DNA of 64,000 nt, taken from Streptomyces cellostaticus. Its GTDB lineage: Bacteria; Actinomycetota; Actinomycetes; Streptomycetales; Streptomycetaceae. The notes below the pieces were generated by a model. It had not been told where the DNA came from. It saw nothing but the letters and a program-made list of their open reading frames with translations, and did not search any database. A program made the position numbers and the translations under genes. Positions 14,024 to 22,790 of this stretch are shown in pieces (within the stretch, counting starts at the first letter, position 1; each line of letters begins with the position of its first letter). The stretch lies in NCBI RefSeq assembly GCF_023630175.1, contig NZ_JALLIN010000033.1:1-64000 (forward strand), given 5' to 3'.

Positions 14024-14266
14024 TCAGCCGTTGAAGGCGGTGTTGTACTGGCCGCAGGTGGTGTCCAGGGTGCCGGCGATTCCGAGCACGCCGAGCGGGG
14101 CGCTGTTCTCGGCCACCGTCTGCGGGCTGCACTCCTGGTAGGGGCGGTAGGAGTCGGACACCTTCGGCCCGTTGTCGTTGGTGTCGGCGACCGCCGTGCC
14201 GACGCCGACGGCGGACAGACCACCGGCCGCCACCGCCGCGATCACGACCTGCTGAAACTTGCGCAT
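14024..14266 (-). CDS. Small secreted two-cysteine protein
   Basis: An 80-residue exported protein. The signal peptide is MRKFQQVVIAAVAAGGLSAV with cleavage near AVA-DT. The mature peptide of about 53 residues contains YRPYQECSPQTV and TTCGQYNTAF, and matches the C-terminal domain of the longer secreted protein at 11011-11523. It is therefore a minimal version of that domain without the Pro/Gln linker. GGACCGAGGG precedes the ATG by about five bases. An AT-rich promoter-like region lies at 14280-14340. Confidence 0.75.
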   Translation of the reverse strand: MRKFQQVVIAAVAAGGLSAVGVGTAVADTNDNGPKVSDSYRPYQECSPQTVAENSAPLGVLGIAGTLDTTCGQYNTAFNG

Positions 14267-14464
14267 GGAACCCTCGGTCCTTTGCCTGAACAACGAATTT
14301 GATTGCCTAGCGTGATTGACCAGACACTAGCAGTAGCGGTGCGCGACATTCCACATCGCCGGTCCGGCCCGGACCGGATTGCCCCGCAGAGGTCATCACC
14401 GGGACGCCAATTGACCGCGCGCGGCCCCCGGTTGCCGAACTCGGGTGCGGTCGGCGGAAGTTCG

Positions 14465-15877
14465 TCAGAGGAAGGCGGGCTCGGCGACCCGCAGGCGGGC
14501 GGGCGCGGGCACGGAGAGGATCAGGTCCCGCAGCGCCTCGGCGTACAGCCGCACGTTCTTGTACGCGACCTGGGTGTCCGGGTAGCGGCAGGCGAGCCAC
14601 AGGCCCTCGTGCAGGCGGTTGACCCAGGCGCAGACCTGGTCGCCGTACGACACCCGGATCAGCCCGTACGCGTTCTGCCCGGCCCAGTGGGCGGAGCCGG
14701 GGGAGGGCCGGGCGTCCATGTACGAGACGATCGAGTACATGTCGGGCGAGGTCGGGCGGAAGTCCGCGCCCAGCAGGCGCAGTACGCGGGCGAGCGGGAT
14801 ACGCGCCAGCGACCGGTTGTCCCTCAGCTCGGCGCGGACCGTGGCGAGCGCGCCGTCGAAGTCCCGCGCCGCGGGCACCTCGATCGGGGCGCCGCCCACG
14901 TACCAGCCGACGGAGTCCGACCACGCGGACTTCAGCCGGGTGTGGAACGGCACGACCGTGCGGTAGACGGGCGTTCCGCCCAGTTCGTGGACGATCAGGC
15001 CGGTCGCGGCCAGGACGCCCACCAGGCTGCCGCCGTAGGGCCTGCAGTACTCCTCGAACGCGGCGGCGGCGTCCGCGTCGACGAGGGGCTCGCACAGCAG
15101 CCTCTGGGTGGGCAGGGGGGCCCCGGGCCGCAGCCCGAGGTCCACCGGGAACGCCGGGAGACGTCCGTCGCACCGTCGGATGAACTCCCGCCAGCGTTCG
15201 ACGATCGCGTGGGTGTCGTCGATCCCGTCCGCGCTCGTCCGCTCCTGCTCGCAGAAGTCCACGTAGCTGCCGGGGGGCGTACCGGTCACGGTCCGGCCCG
15301 TGACGTCCGCGGTGTACAACTCACCGATCTCGGCGGGGATGCGCTGGAGCGAGTAGGCGTCGACGTTGGTGTGGTCGAAGGCCATGTACACGCTGGTGGA
15401 GTCCTCGCGGACGACCGCCGCGTAGATGAGGTTCGGCCACCCGAGCGCGTCCGCCGCCACGTCGAATCGGTCCTGCAGGTACCGGATCAGGCAAGTGGTG
15501 TCGGCGAAGTCGCCGACCTCCTCCCGGTGCAGGGAAACGTCGTCCTCGCCGAGCGTGAACCGGTGCATCTCCTCGTCGGCCCACCGGAAGCCGCTGCGCA
15601 GCGTCTCGTGGCGCAACGTCCAGCCGCGCAGGGCCCGTTCCAGCGCGTCGAGGTCGGCCGATCCCGGCAGGTCGAACGCGGCGCCCAGCCAGGTGGGTAC
15701 GAACAGTCCGTCCTCCCGCACCGAACGGGCCGTGCGGATGTGCGACTCCTGGATGTACGCCGGCGGTCGCGGGTCCGGCGGCAGCACCGCCGCGGCCTCG
15801 ACGGTCGCAGGGCTGAACGTCCACTCGACGAGTCGTCCGGGCCGGACCTCGCAGCGCTGGATGTCAGAAATTCGCAC
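14465..15877 (-). CDS. Stand-alone condensation-domain protein
   Basis: A 470-residue protein with the fold of NRPS condensation domains and PapA-type acyltransferases. The catalytic motif is D168-H169-T-N-V-D173 (FDHTNVDAYS), so the second histidine and the aspartate of HHxxxD are kept and the first histidine is replaced. No adenylation, carrier or thioesterase domain accompanies it and there is no carrier-protein gene nearby, so it must act on a free or trans-supplied acyl or amine donor. The start is a GTG with GAAGGAG seven bases upstream. The gene is isolated between secreted-protein genes and a beta-lactamase-like gene. Confidence 0.8.
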   Translation of the reverse strand: MRISDIQRCEVRPGRLVEWTFSPATVEAAAVLPPDPRPPAYIQESHIRTARSVREDGLFVPTWLGAAFDLPGSADLDALERALRGWTLRHETLRSGFRWADEEMHRFTLGEDDVSLHREEVGDFADTTCLIRYLQDRFDVAADALGWPNLIYAAVVREDSTSVYMAFDHTNVDAYSLQRIPAEIGELYTADVTGRTVTGTPPGSYVDFCEQERTSADGIDDTHAIVERWREFIRRCDGRLPAFPVDLGLRPGAPLPTQRLLCEPLVDADAAAAFEEYCRPYGGSLVGVLAATGLIVHELGGTPVYRTVVPFHTRLKSAWSDSVGWYVGGAPIEVPAARDFDGALATVRAELRDNRSLARIPLARVLRLLGADFRPTSPDMYSIVSYMDARPSPGSAHWAGQNAYGLIRVSYGDQVCAWVNRLHEGLWLACRYPDTQVAYKNVRLYAEALRDLILSVPAPARLRVAEPAFL

Positions 15878-16259
15878 GGTGGCGTCTCCTTCGCAGAAGA
15901 CACCAGCTTGGTGAAGGGGGCGCCGCGCGCGAGCGGCGGCCGACGTGTCGCCGCCATTTCAGCGGGACGTGTGATGGGTCGAACGACGAAGCGATCATGA
16001 GGAGTTCGCCCTCGGCCGCGCCGGACGGCCGGGGCTCGGACCGGCCGTCCGGCCGTCTCGGGGGCGGCGGGCGCGGGTCCAGGGGCTCGGCGCGACGACG
16101 GCTCCGGGGCCGGCGCCGACCGGGGCGGCGGCCACCGCGAGCGGCATCGGACGGCCGGACGTCCGCCGGTGCCCGGGGTTTCGCCGCCCGGCCCTCAGCG
16201 CGGCGGCCACCCGCCCCTCAGCGGCAGCCCGACCGGGCCTCCGGGGCCGGTGGCGGGTG
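15878..16259. other. Intergenic region upstream of condensation-domain gene
   Basis: A 382-base gap between two minus-strand genes. It should contain the promoter of the condensation-domain gene and the terminator region of the beta-lactamase-like gene. GC-rich short inverted repeats are present, but none is convincing as a specific site. Confidence 0.35.
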
Positions 16260-17891
16260 TCAGCGGCTGAAGGTGCCCAGCCCGTTGGCGTCGAGGTGCT
16301 CGATGGTGACGCCGGTGGCCCGGCCCGACCGCGTGTGGAAGGCGACACCGGACAGGCCGGCGGCGTTCTCGCCCCGTGTCCGGTAGCTGAAGGTGTCGCC
16401 CGTGTAGTGCGACAGGGGGAACGACATCCTTCGCGGGCCCAGCGTCATGCTCAGCCCGCCGCCGCGGTCGCCGGTGACGGTCACGGGCCCGTAGTACTCG
16501 TTCGCGTAGGTGCCCGTGTAGACGGCGGCGGCCCCGGCCGGCTCGGGGTGGGCGGGCGGCCTGGCGTAGTCCGTCGAGGAGGCACCGGTGTAGGCGGCGG
16601 CCCGCACCACCTTCTCGTAGAAGGCCGGCCAGTCGACCGTCTGCCTGCCGTGCTGGGCGATGTCGAGGAAGGCGGCGGCCACCGCCTCCGGCACGCCGAT
16701 GGGCTGTCCGTTCGTCAGCACCACGATGCCGAGCCGCTCGCCGGGCAGCAGGGTGACCGCGGTCGCGGCGCCCAGGTCGAAGGCGCCGGAATGGTTCAGG
16801 CGCAGCCGTCCGCGCTCGTCGTACCCGACGTTCCAGCCGAGCCCGTAGAAGCCCGGCTCGCCGGCCGGCGCGAGGGGGTCCATGGCGACGGAGTGCGGGA
16901 TGCGGGTCTGGTCGAGGGCCTTCGGGTCGACCTGCCGCCTCCCGTCGAACGTGCCGTTGTCCAGTTGCAGGCGCATCCACCTGGTGAGGTCGTCCACCGT
17001 CGAACTCGCACCGCCCGCGGGCGCCTGGCCGTCGGCGTTCTCGGTGGTGGAGGGCTTCCACCGGCCGTCGACCTCGACATGGGCCGACGCCTTGTCGGCG
17101 GCCCTGTCGTAATCGGCGCGCTCGTAGCTGGAGCGGTCCATCCCGAGGGGCTTGAACAGCGTGTCCGCCGCCAGGCGCGGCCAGCTCGTCTTCGCCGCGT
17201 CGGCCACCGCCACCCCCGCCGCGGTGAGGCCGTAGTTGGTGTAGGCGTAGCTCGCCCGGAACGGGGCGAGCGGCTCCAGCCGCAGGTGCCGGAGGATGTA
17301 GTCGCGCGGGTAGCCCAGGTCCTCCAGCAGGTCACCGGCGTGGTCGGGCAGTCCGCTGCGGTGCGAGAAGAGATCCGCGATCGTCACGTTCGCCGTCACG
17401 TACGGGTTCTTGAGCGCGAAGCCCGGGTCACGGACGGCCATCCGGTCGTCCCATCCGACGACCCCGCGCCCCACGGCCGCGGAGACGACGGTGGACGCCA
17501 GCGGCTTCGACAGCGAGGCGAGCTGGAAGACCGTTCCGGTGTCGATCCTCCCGCTCTTTCCCACCTCACGGACGCCGAAGCCCTTCGCGTACACGACCCT
17601 GCCCCGGTGGACGACGCCCACGGCGACCCCGGGGACCCCGGTCCTGCGCATCTCGTCCCGCACCAGACCGTCGAGCCGGCCCACAGCCGTGTCCACCTGC
17701 GCCCGCGTCAACTGGGGTGGCGGCTGCTTCGGTGGCGTGGGCGCGAGCGAGGTGTCGGCGGACGCACCGGTGGTCGCCGCGTCGACGCCGGTGCACCCCG
17801 GCAGGACGGCCGCGAACACCCCCAGGGACAGCGCGGCGGCGCCCACCCGGACCCGCCGGTACAGCGTTCTTCCACGACTCCGATGCGCCAT
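16260..17891 (-). CDS. Class C beta-lactamase-like serine hydrolase lipoprotein
   Basis: A 543-residue exported lipoprotein. The signal peptide ends in the lipobox VLPGC with Cys33 as the likely lipidation site. A Pro-rich linker leads to the serine beta-lactamase/esterase/D,D-peptidase domain, with S126-L-S-K129 as the SxxK nucleophile motif and YTNYG as the YxN motif. After the catalytic core (to about residue 400) comes a C-terminal beta-sandwich-like domain (YTGTYANEYYGPVTV) common in this family. Substrates range from peptidoglycan peptides to esters. Beta-lactam resistance cannot be assumed. The first codon is ATG at 17891. Confidence 0.85.
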   Translation of the reverse strand: MAHRSRGRTLYRRVRVGAAALSLGVFAAVLPGCTGVDAATTGASADTSLAPTPPKQPPPQLTRAQVDTAVGRLDGLVRDEMRRTGVPGVAVGVVHRGRVVYAKGFGVREVGKSGRIDTGTVFQLASLSKPLASTVVSAAVGRGVVGWDDRMAVRDPGFALKNPYVTANVTIADLFSHRSGLPDHAGDLLEDLGYPRDYILRHLRLEPLAPFRASYAYTNYGLTAAGVAVADAAKTSWPRLAADTLFKPLGMDRSSYERADYDRAADKASAHVEVDGRWKPSTTENADGQAPAGGASSTVDDLTRWMRLQLDNGTFDGRRQVDPKALDQTRIPHSVAMDPLAPAGEPGFYGLGWNVGYDERGRLRLNHSGAFDLGAATAVTLLPGERLGIVVLTNGQPIGVPEAVAAAFLDIAQHGRQTVDWPAFYEKVVRAAAYTGASSTDYARPPAHPEPAGAAAVYTGTYANEYYGPVTVTGDRGGGLSMTLGPRRMSFPLSHYTGDTFSYRTRGENAAGLSGVAFHTRSGRATGVTIEHLDANGLGTFSR

Positions 17892-18848
17892 GACCCAGCC
17901 ACCTCGCGCTCGCCTGCCTCAGGGGCACGCCCGGCACCCTTTCCATACTCGCCACAGGCGGCGGCCCCCGGCACGCGGGCGTCCCCGAGCGGGTGAGGCC
18001 TTCGGGGCCGCCACCGCACCCGGCATGCAGGTGGAACACCCCAGAGCCTGGCTTTTCTCGCGGCAGGGCCGGACTCTCCAGGCGGATTCACGAGCGCCTC
18101 TCGCCCTGTCCGCGTCGATCGGTTCCTTCTGCGGAGACCCGACGACGCTGCGGTTCACCGCGGTTCACCGCGGTTCGCAGGGGGACCCGCGGCCCGCGTC
18201 CGCTCGCCGAGGCGTGTCCCGCGCCGTGCGCGCCGCCCACCGCCGGCTCCGGGGTGCGCAGGCCGCATTCCCCGTGGGGGTCGGGATGAGAGTTGTCGTT
18301 GGGGTCGGTGCCCGGCCACCGTTCCGTGGCCGCGTACGGCTACCGCGGTCGCGTCACCGCGCCGGTGCCCTTCGGCAACGCCAAGTGGCTCGACCACCAC
18401 CGGCGGCTGATCGAGACGGCCGCGCCCTTCCCGCCGCCCGGCTCCACACCCGACCGGCCCGCCGACACGAAGCCGGTGCCCGTCGACTTCCCCGGTCCCG
18501 CACTGCCCGCCCGGGGCGCCACCGTGGTCGTCACCGGACACGACCCGGGCGAGCGGCGGGTCACGGCCGCGCAGCAGCACCGGCGCCGGCGCCAGGGCCG
18601 TCTGTGCCGTCCTGGCCGTCCCCGCCGTGTCGGCGTGGACGTCTCCGGAAGCGGCCGGTCCGTCCGGGCCGCCCCGATCGGTGCACGGCTCCGGTCGTGG
18701 TCCGGCGCCGGTCCGTGCCCCGTCCGGATGCCTGGCCCTGCGGACAGCGCCGCCGGGTGGCAACTTGGTCGTGCAGACCGCACCGGCCGACGAGGCGACC
18801 GCGAGGGCACGGCCTCTGATACCGACGACGACCACCCAGGAGGCTTTC
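17892..18848. other. 957-bp region without an intact gene
   Basis: No complete gene fits this region. From about 18310 to 18580 the plus strand keeps strong third-position G/C and reads through PFGNAKWLDHHRRLIETAAP and ATVVVTGHDPGER, which looks like a protein fragment, but bias and sense are lost on both sides. Short CGGTTCACCG repeats occur at 18151-18180. The rest is probably promoter sequence for the flanking genes. Confidence 0.4.
18310..18580 (+). pseudogene. Possible coding remnant
   Basis: About 90 codons in one frame show the strong G/C third-position bias typical of real genes here. They read through WLDHHRRLIETAAPFPPPG and VPVDFPGPALPARGATVVV. There is no good start codon with a ribosome-binding site, and the frame degenerates after 18580. 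I do not recognise the family. Confidence 0.3.
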
Positions 18849-19505
18849 GTGCACGACAAGCCGCTCAGAAGGATCGCCGACGAGCTGACGCGCCGGCGCC
18901 CCCACTCCTCCCACGGGGCCCGGGAAACCGTGGGACCCGACAGGTTCGGTATCGACCTCGACAGGGCCGCCCGGTTCGTGGACGGCACACTCGGAGCGGA
19001 CGACGAGGCGCGGCTGGCCGAGGAGGTGGCCGAACTCCTGCCCCTGTGCTGGAACCTGCCGAACAAGGCCGTCGAGACGCTGACCCCGATCATCGACCAC
19101 CTCGGCGGCCAGCGTGAACTCATGGCATGGCTGGACGGGCACGAGGGGCGACCGCGGCTGACGGCACGGATCTTCGTCCTCCTCGGCCTGCTGGACCGGT
19201 ACACCGACGACGCCGCGGTGCTGGACACGATGCGCGCGGCACGCGCCCGCGACCCCTTCCCCGCCGGGCTGCGCGGAGAGCTGCTGCCGGAGACCGACGA
19301 GGAGACACTGAGCAGCCTCGCCTACCGGATCGAGAAGCGTCTCGCCGACGACGAGAAGGAGGCCGTCGCCCTGTCCCTGGCGACCACCGGATGGCTGCGG
19401 CGGATCGCGGACGACGCCGATGACCCGGATCCCTCGGTCCGCGAGCTCGGAAGTCTCATGGCGCACGTGCAGCAGGACATCGGCGAAGCCGCCACGCCGT
19501 CCTGA
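18849..19505 (+). CDS. Hypothetical protein, 218 residues
   Basis: A soluble, acidic 218-residue protein with no signal peptide or membrane segment, rich in Asp, Glu, Arg and Leu and predicted largely helical. Recognisable stretches are IDLDRAARFVDGTLGADDEA and ELLPLCWNLPNKAVETL, the latter resembling a helical repeat. I do not recognise the family. The GTG at 18849 is supported by an ideal AGGAGG five bases upstream; the reading frame extends further upstream, but codon bias and any other start are poorer there. It stands alone between the gene-poor region and an SRPBCC gene on the opposite strand. Confidence 0.65.
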   Translation: MHDKPLRRIADELTRRRPHSSHGARETVGPDRFGIDLDRAARFVDGTLGADDEARLAEEVAELLPLCWNLPNKAVETLTPIIDHLGGQRELMAWLDGHEGRPRLTARIFVLLGLLDRYTDDAAVLDTMRAARARDPFPAGLRGELLPETDEETLSSLAYRIEKRLADDEKEAVALSLATTGWLRRIADDADDPDPSVRELGSLMAHVQQDIGEAATPS

Positions 19506-19677
19506 GGTGTCATCCACGTCCACGACCGGGGCGGACGGGCCGCCGGGCCCGCCGGCAAGGTGCCCAACCTGCCCCCTCGCCCGCCCGCCCGGACGTGCCC
19601 GGCCGCGTGCGGACGACCACCGCACCCCGGTCGCACCCACCCCGGTCGCACCCGCTTCGGTCGCGGCGGCGGCACCG

Positions 19678-20169
19678 TCATCCGGTGTGGCACAGGACCT
19701 CCAACCGCCCCATGCCCTCCTGGAAGAGCCTGTCGATGTGCCGGCGGCCCGCGCCCAGCAGCAGACGCACCGGGAGCGCGGCGTCGACGGCCAGGGTCCA
19801 TGTGACGGCCGTCCCGCTGGTGGACGAGGGCGTCAGGGTCCACAGCTCCACCAGTGCCGACACCCCCGGCGCGTTGGCCTCGCGGGCGCAGTACGCGAAG
19901 CGGTGGCCCGGATCCCACGCGATGATCCGTTCACGGGCCCGGACGGCGCGGTACAGACGGAAGTGGCGCACGGAGCCGACGCCGTAGGGGGGCCGGCCCT
20001 CGAAGTGGACGTCGTCGGCCGGCGCGAACCAGCGGGGCCAGTTCTCCGGGCGTTCGGCGAGCTGCTCGAAGACCGCTCCGGCGGGGGCCCGCAGCTCCCG
20101 GGCGCAGGTCTGCCTGAACCGGGCACGAGCGAGGAACCCCAGGTCTTCGGGACGCAACTGGTAGCTCAT
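19678..20169 (-). CDS. SRPBCC (START-like) family protein
   Basis: A 163-residue protein with the pattern of the polyketide cyclase/dehydrase branch of the SRPBCC superfamily: an N-terminal strand with a charged helix (LRAPAGAVFEQLAERPENWP), the WFAP loop, repeated beta strands, and a long C-terminal amphipathic helix (LLLGAGRRHIDRLFQEGMGR). Such proteins bind hydrophobic ligands in a helix-grip cavity. No substrate can be inferred. It diverges from the arylsulfatase gene across 205 bases, so the two could share regulation. Confidence 0.8.
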   Translation of the reverse strand: MSYQLRPEDLGFLARARFRQTCARELRAPAGAVFEQLAERPENWPRWFAPADDVHFEGRPPYGVGSVRHFRLYRAVRARERIIAWDPGHRFAYCAREANAPGVSALVELWTLTPSSTSGTAVTWTLAVDAALPVRLLLGAGRRHIDRLFQEGMGRLEVLCHTG

Positions 20170-20374
20170 GCGGTCTCGGGCCCTTCCGGTGCGGCGCGCC
20201 GCCGGCGCACCCGTCCATCGTCGCCCGGGGCCGGACGGCCGTCAGTACGGGTGCCGCCAATGGGATGACCTGATGTTCGGCGCGGTCTACCTGTCGGCGT
20301 TCGAAGGGGACCTGTCTCCCTGGGCGGCACACCGTCGCCGGGCGGCGCCAGGAGACACGAAGGAGACAGCGAGG

Positions 20375-22726
20375 ATGGCCATTGCCTTCAAGGGTGTGAT
20401 CCAGGAGGACATCCGGCAGTCGGTCCCGGACTGGGAACCGTACAAGCAGCCGCAGGCCCCGGACGGCGCGCCCAACGTGCTGTACCTGGTGTGGGACGAC
20501 ATCGGCTTCGGCACCTTCGACCTCTTCGGCGGTCTGGTGGAGGCACCGGCGATGCGCCGGATCGCCGACATGGGGGTGAAGTTCACCAACTTCCACACCA
20601 CCGCGCTGTGCTCCCCCACCCGCTCATGTCTGCTGACCGGGCGGAACGCCACCAGCAACGGGATGGCCTGCGTCGCCGAGATGACGAGCGGCTTCCCCGG
20701 CTCCAACGGCAGGATCCCGTTCGAGAACGCCAGCCTGGCCGAGGTGCTGGTGGAGCGCGGCTGGAACACCTACGCCCTGGGCAAGTGGCACCTCGTCCCG
20801 TCGGACGAGGCCAACCTGGCGTCCTCCAAGCGGCACTGGCCGCTCGGCCGCGGATTCGAGCGCTTCTACGGCTTCCTCGGCGGCGAGGCCGACCAGTGGT
20901 ACCCCGACCTCTTCCACGACAACCACCCCGTCGAGCCGCCGGCCACCCCGGAACAGGGCTACCACCTGTCGAAGGACCTGGCGGACAAGGCCATCCAGTT
21001 CATCCGGGAGGCCAAGGCCATCGCCCCGGAGAAGCCCTGGTTCACGTACTTCTGCCCCGGCGCCGGCCACGCGCCGCACCACATCTTCAAGGAGTGGGCC
21101 GACAAGTACGCGGGCAGGTTCGACGACGGCTACGAGGTCTACCGCCAGTTGACGCTGCGGCGGCAGATCGAGCTGGGGATCATGCCCGAGGGCACCGAAC
21201 TCACCCCCATCAACCCCCACGGCGAACCGGAGGCCACCGGCCCCGAGGGCCAGCCGTGGCCGCTCACGGACTTCGTCCGCCCCTGGGACTCGCTCAGCGA
21301 CGACGAGAAGCGCCTGTTCGCACGGATGGCCGAGGTCTTCGCCGGCTTCGTCGCCTACACCGACGCGCAGATCGGGCGCCTGCTGGACTACCTGGAGGAA
21401 TCCGGGCAACTGGAGAACACCGTCATCGTCGCGGTCTCGGACAACGGCGCCAGCGCCGAGGGCGGGCCGAACGGCTCGATGAACGAGATGAACTTCTTCA
21501 ACGGGGTGCCCGACGACATCACCGAGAACCTGCGCCATCTCGACGACATGGGCAGTCCGAAGACGTACAACCACTACCCGAGCGGATGGGCCTGGGCGTT
21601 CAACGCCCCGTTCAAGTACTGGAAGCGGTGGGTGTCGTACGAGGGCGGCATCGCCGACCCGATGATCGTGGCCTGGCCCAGGGGCATCCAACAGCGTGGC
21701 GAGACCCGCCACCAGTACGTCCACGCCATCGACATCGTCCCCACGGTCTACGACCTGCTGGGCGTCCGGCCCCCCGCCGTCGTCAAGGGCGTCGAGCAGA
21801 GCCCGATCGAAGGCGCCAGCTTCCGGAGGGTGCTCGAGGACCCGCAGGCGCCCCCGCCGCGCGACACGCAGTTCTACACCATGCTCGGCACACGCGGGAT
21901 CTGGCACGACGGCTGGCACGCCGCGACCGCGCACCCGCCGGCGCCGTCCAACTGGAGCCACTTCGAACAGGACGTGTGGGAACTGTACGACCTGCGCGAG
22001 GACCGCTCCGAGAACCGGGACCTGGCCGGCCGGCACCCCGAGAAACTGGACGAACTCAAGCGCCTGTGGTCGTCCGAGGCGGAGAAGTACCACGGGCTGC
22101 CCCTGGACGACCGCAGCCCCGTCGAGATCCTGAACACGCCCCGGCCGCAGCTCGCCGCACCCCGGGACCGGTACGTCTACTACCCGGGCTGCGCCGACGT
22201 CCCCGAGGCCGCGGCCGTCAACATCCGCGGGCGGTCCTACAGCGTCATCGCCGAGGTACGGCTGGACACACCGGAGGCCCGCGGAGTGCTCTTCTCCCAC
22301 GGCGGCCGGTTCGGCGGCCACAGCCTGTACCTGTTGGACGGGCACGTGACCTACGTCTACAACTGGCTCGGCCGCATGGAGCAGAAGGTCAGCTCCCCCG
22401 ATCCGGTGGGCCCCGGTGACCACACCTTCTCGGTGGCGTTCCAGGCACACGAACGCGATCAGCAGGGCAGCACGCACGGCACGCTCGCCCTGTACGTCGA
22501 CGACCGCAAGGTCGCCGAATCGGGCATCAAGACCCAGCCCGGCAACTTCTCCCTGGTCGGTGAGGGCCTCGCGGTCGGCCGCGACGCGAGCCAGCCCGTC
22601 TCCGCCGACTACGGCCCGCCGTTCGAGTTCCTCGGCGGCACGATCCGCCAGGTGGTGGTCGACGTCAGTGGAGAGGCCTTCGCCGACGTGGAGAAGGAAC
22701 TGATCGGCATGTTCCACCGCGACTGA
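20375..22726 (+). CDS. Arylsulfatase (formylglycine-dependent)
   Basis: A 783-residue sulfatase. The metal-binding WDDIGFG (Asp41, Asp42) and the signature C79-S-P-T-R83 are present, and Cys79 is the residue converted to formylglycine. The central catalytic domain runs to about residue 560, with the GKWH and SDNGAS motifs. A C-terminal beta-sandwich-like domain (about 610-780) contains GRSYSVIAEVRLDTPEARGV and LYVDDRKVAESG. There is no signal peptide, so the enzyme is probably cytoplasmic. AGGAGA precedes the ATG by about 8 bases. The formylglycine-generating enzyme is encoded next door in the opposite direction. Confidence 0.93.
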   Translation: MAIAFKGVIQEDIRQSVPDWEPYKQPQAPDGAPNVLYLVWDDIGFGTFDLFGGLVEAPAMRRIADMGVKFTNFHTTALCSPTRSCLLTGRNATSNGMACVAEMTSGFPGSNGRIPFENASLAEVLVERGWNTYALGKWHLVPSDEANLASSKRHWPLGRGFERFYGFLGGEADQWYPDLFHDNHPVEPPATPEQGYHLSKDLADKAIQFIREAKAIAPEKPWFTYFCPGAGHAPHHIFKEWADKYAGRFDDGYEVYRQLTLRRQIELGIMPEGTELTPINPHGEPEATGPEGQPWPLTDFVRPWDSLSDDEKRLFARMAEVFAGFVAYTDAQIGRLLDYLEESGQLENTVIVAVSDNGASAEGGPNGSMNEMNFFNGVPDDITENLRHLDDMGSPKTYNHYPSGWAWAFNAPFKYWKRWVSYEGGIADPMIVAWPRGIQQRGETRHQYVHAIDIVPTVYDLLGVRPPAVVKGVEQSPIEGASFRRVLEDPQAPPPRDTQFYTMLGTRGIWHDGWHAATAHPPAPSNWSHFEQDVWELYDLREDRSENRDLAGRHPEKLDELKRLWSSEAEKYHGLPLDDRSPVEILNTPRPQLAAPRDRYVYYPGCADVPEAAAVNIRGRSYSVIAEVRLDTPEARGVLFSHGGRFGGHSLYLLDGHVTYVYNWLGRMEQKVSSPDPVGPGDHTFSVAFQAHERDQQGSTHGTLALYVDDRKVAESGIKTQPGNFSLVGEGLAVGRDASQPVSADYGPPFEFLGGTIRQVVVDVSGEAFADVEKELIGMFHRD

Positions 22727-22733
22727 CCGCGAC

Positions 22734-22790
22734 CCGCGGACGCGGGGCCCCTCGCCCCTCAGCGAGGGGCGAGGGGCCCCGCGTCCGCGG
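22734..22790. terminator. 27-bp perfect stem, bidirectional terminator
   Basis: Arms at 22734-22760 and 22764-22790 are exactly complementary around a three-base loop. It lies between convergent genes, but the right arm and loop are inside the last codons of the minus-strand FGE gene, so the stem is partly coding. Confidence 0.8.

Noticed and set aside
19600..19680. Short repeats of CCCCGGTCGCACCC type
   Set aside because: Only two or three imperfect copies in GC-rich DNA, with no sign of CRISPR spacing or a functional array.
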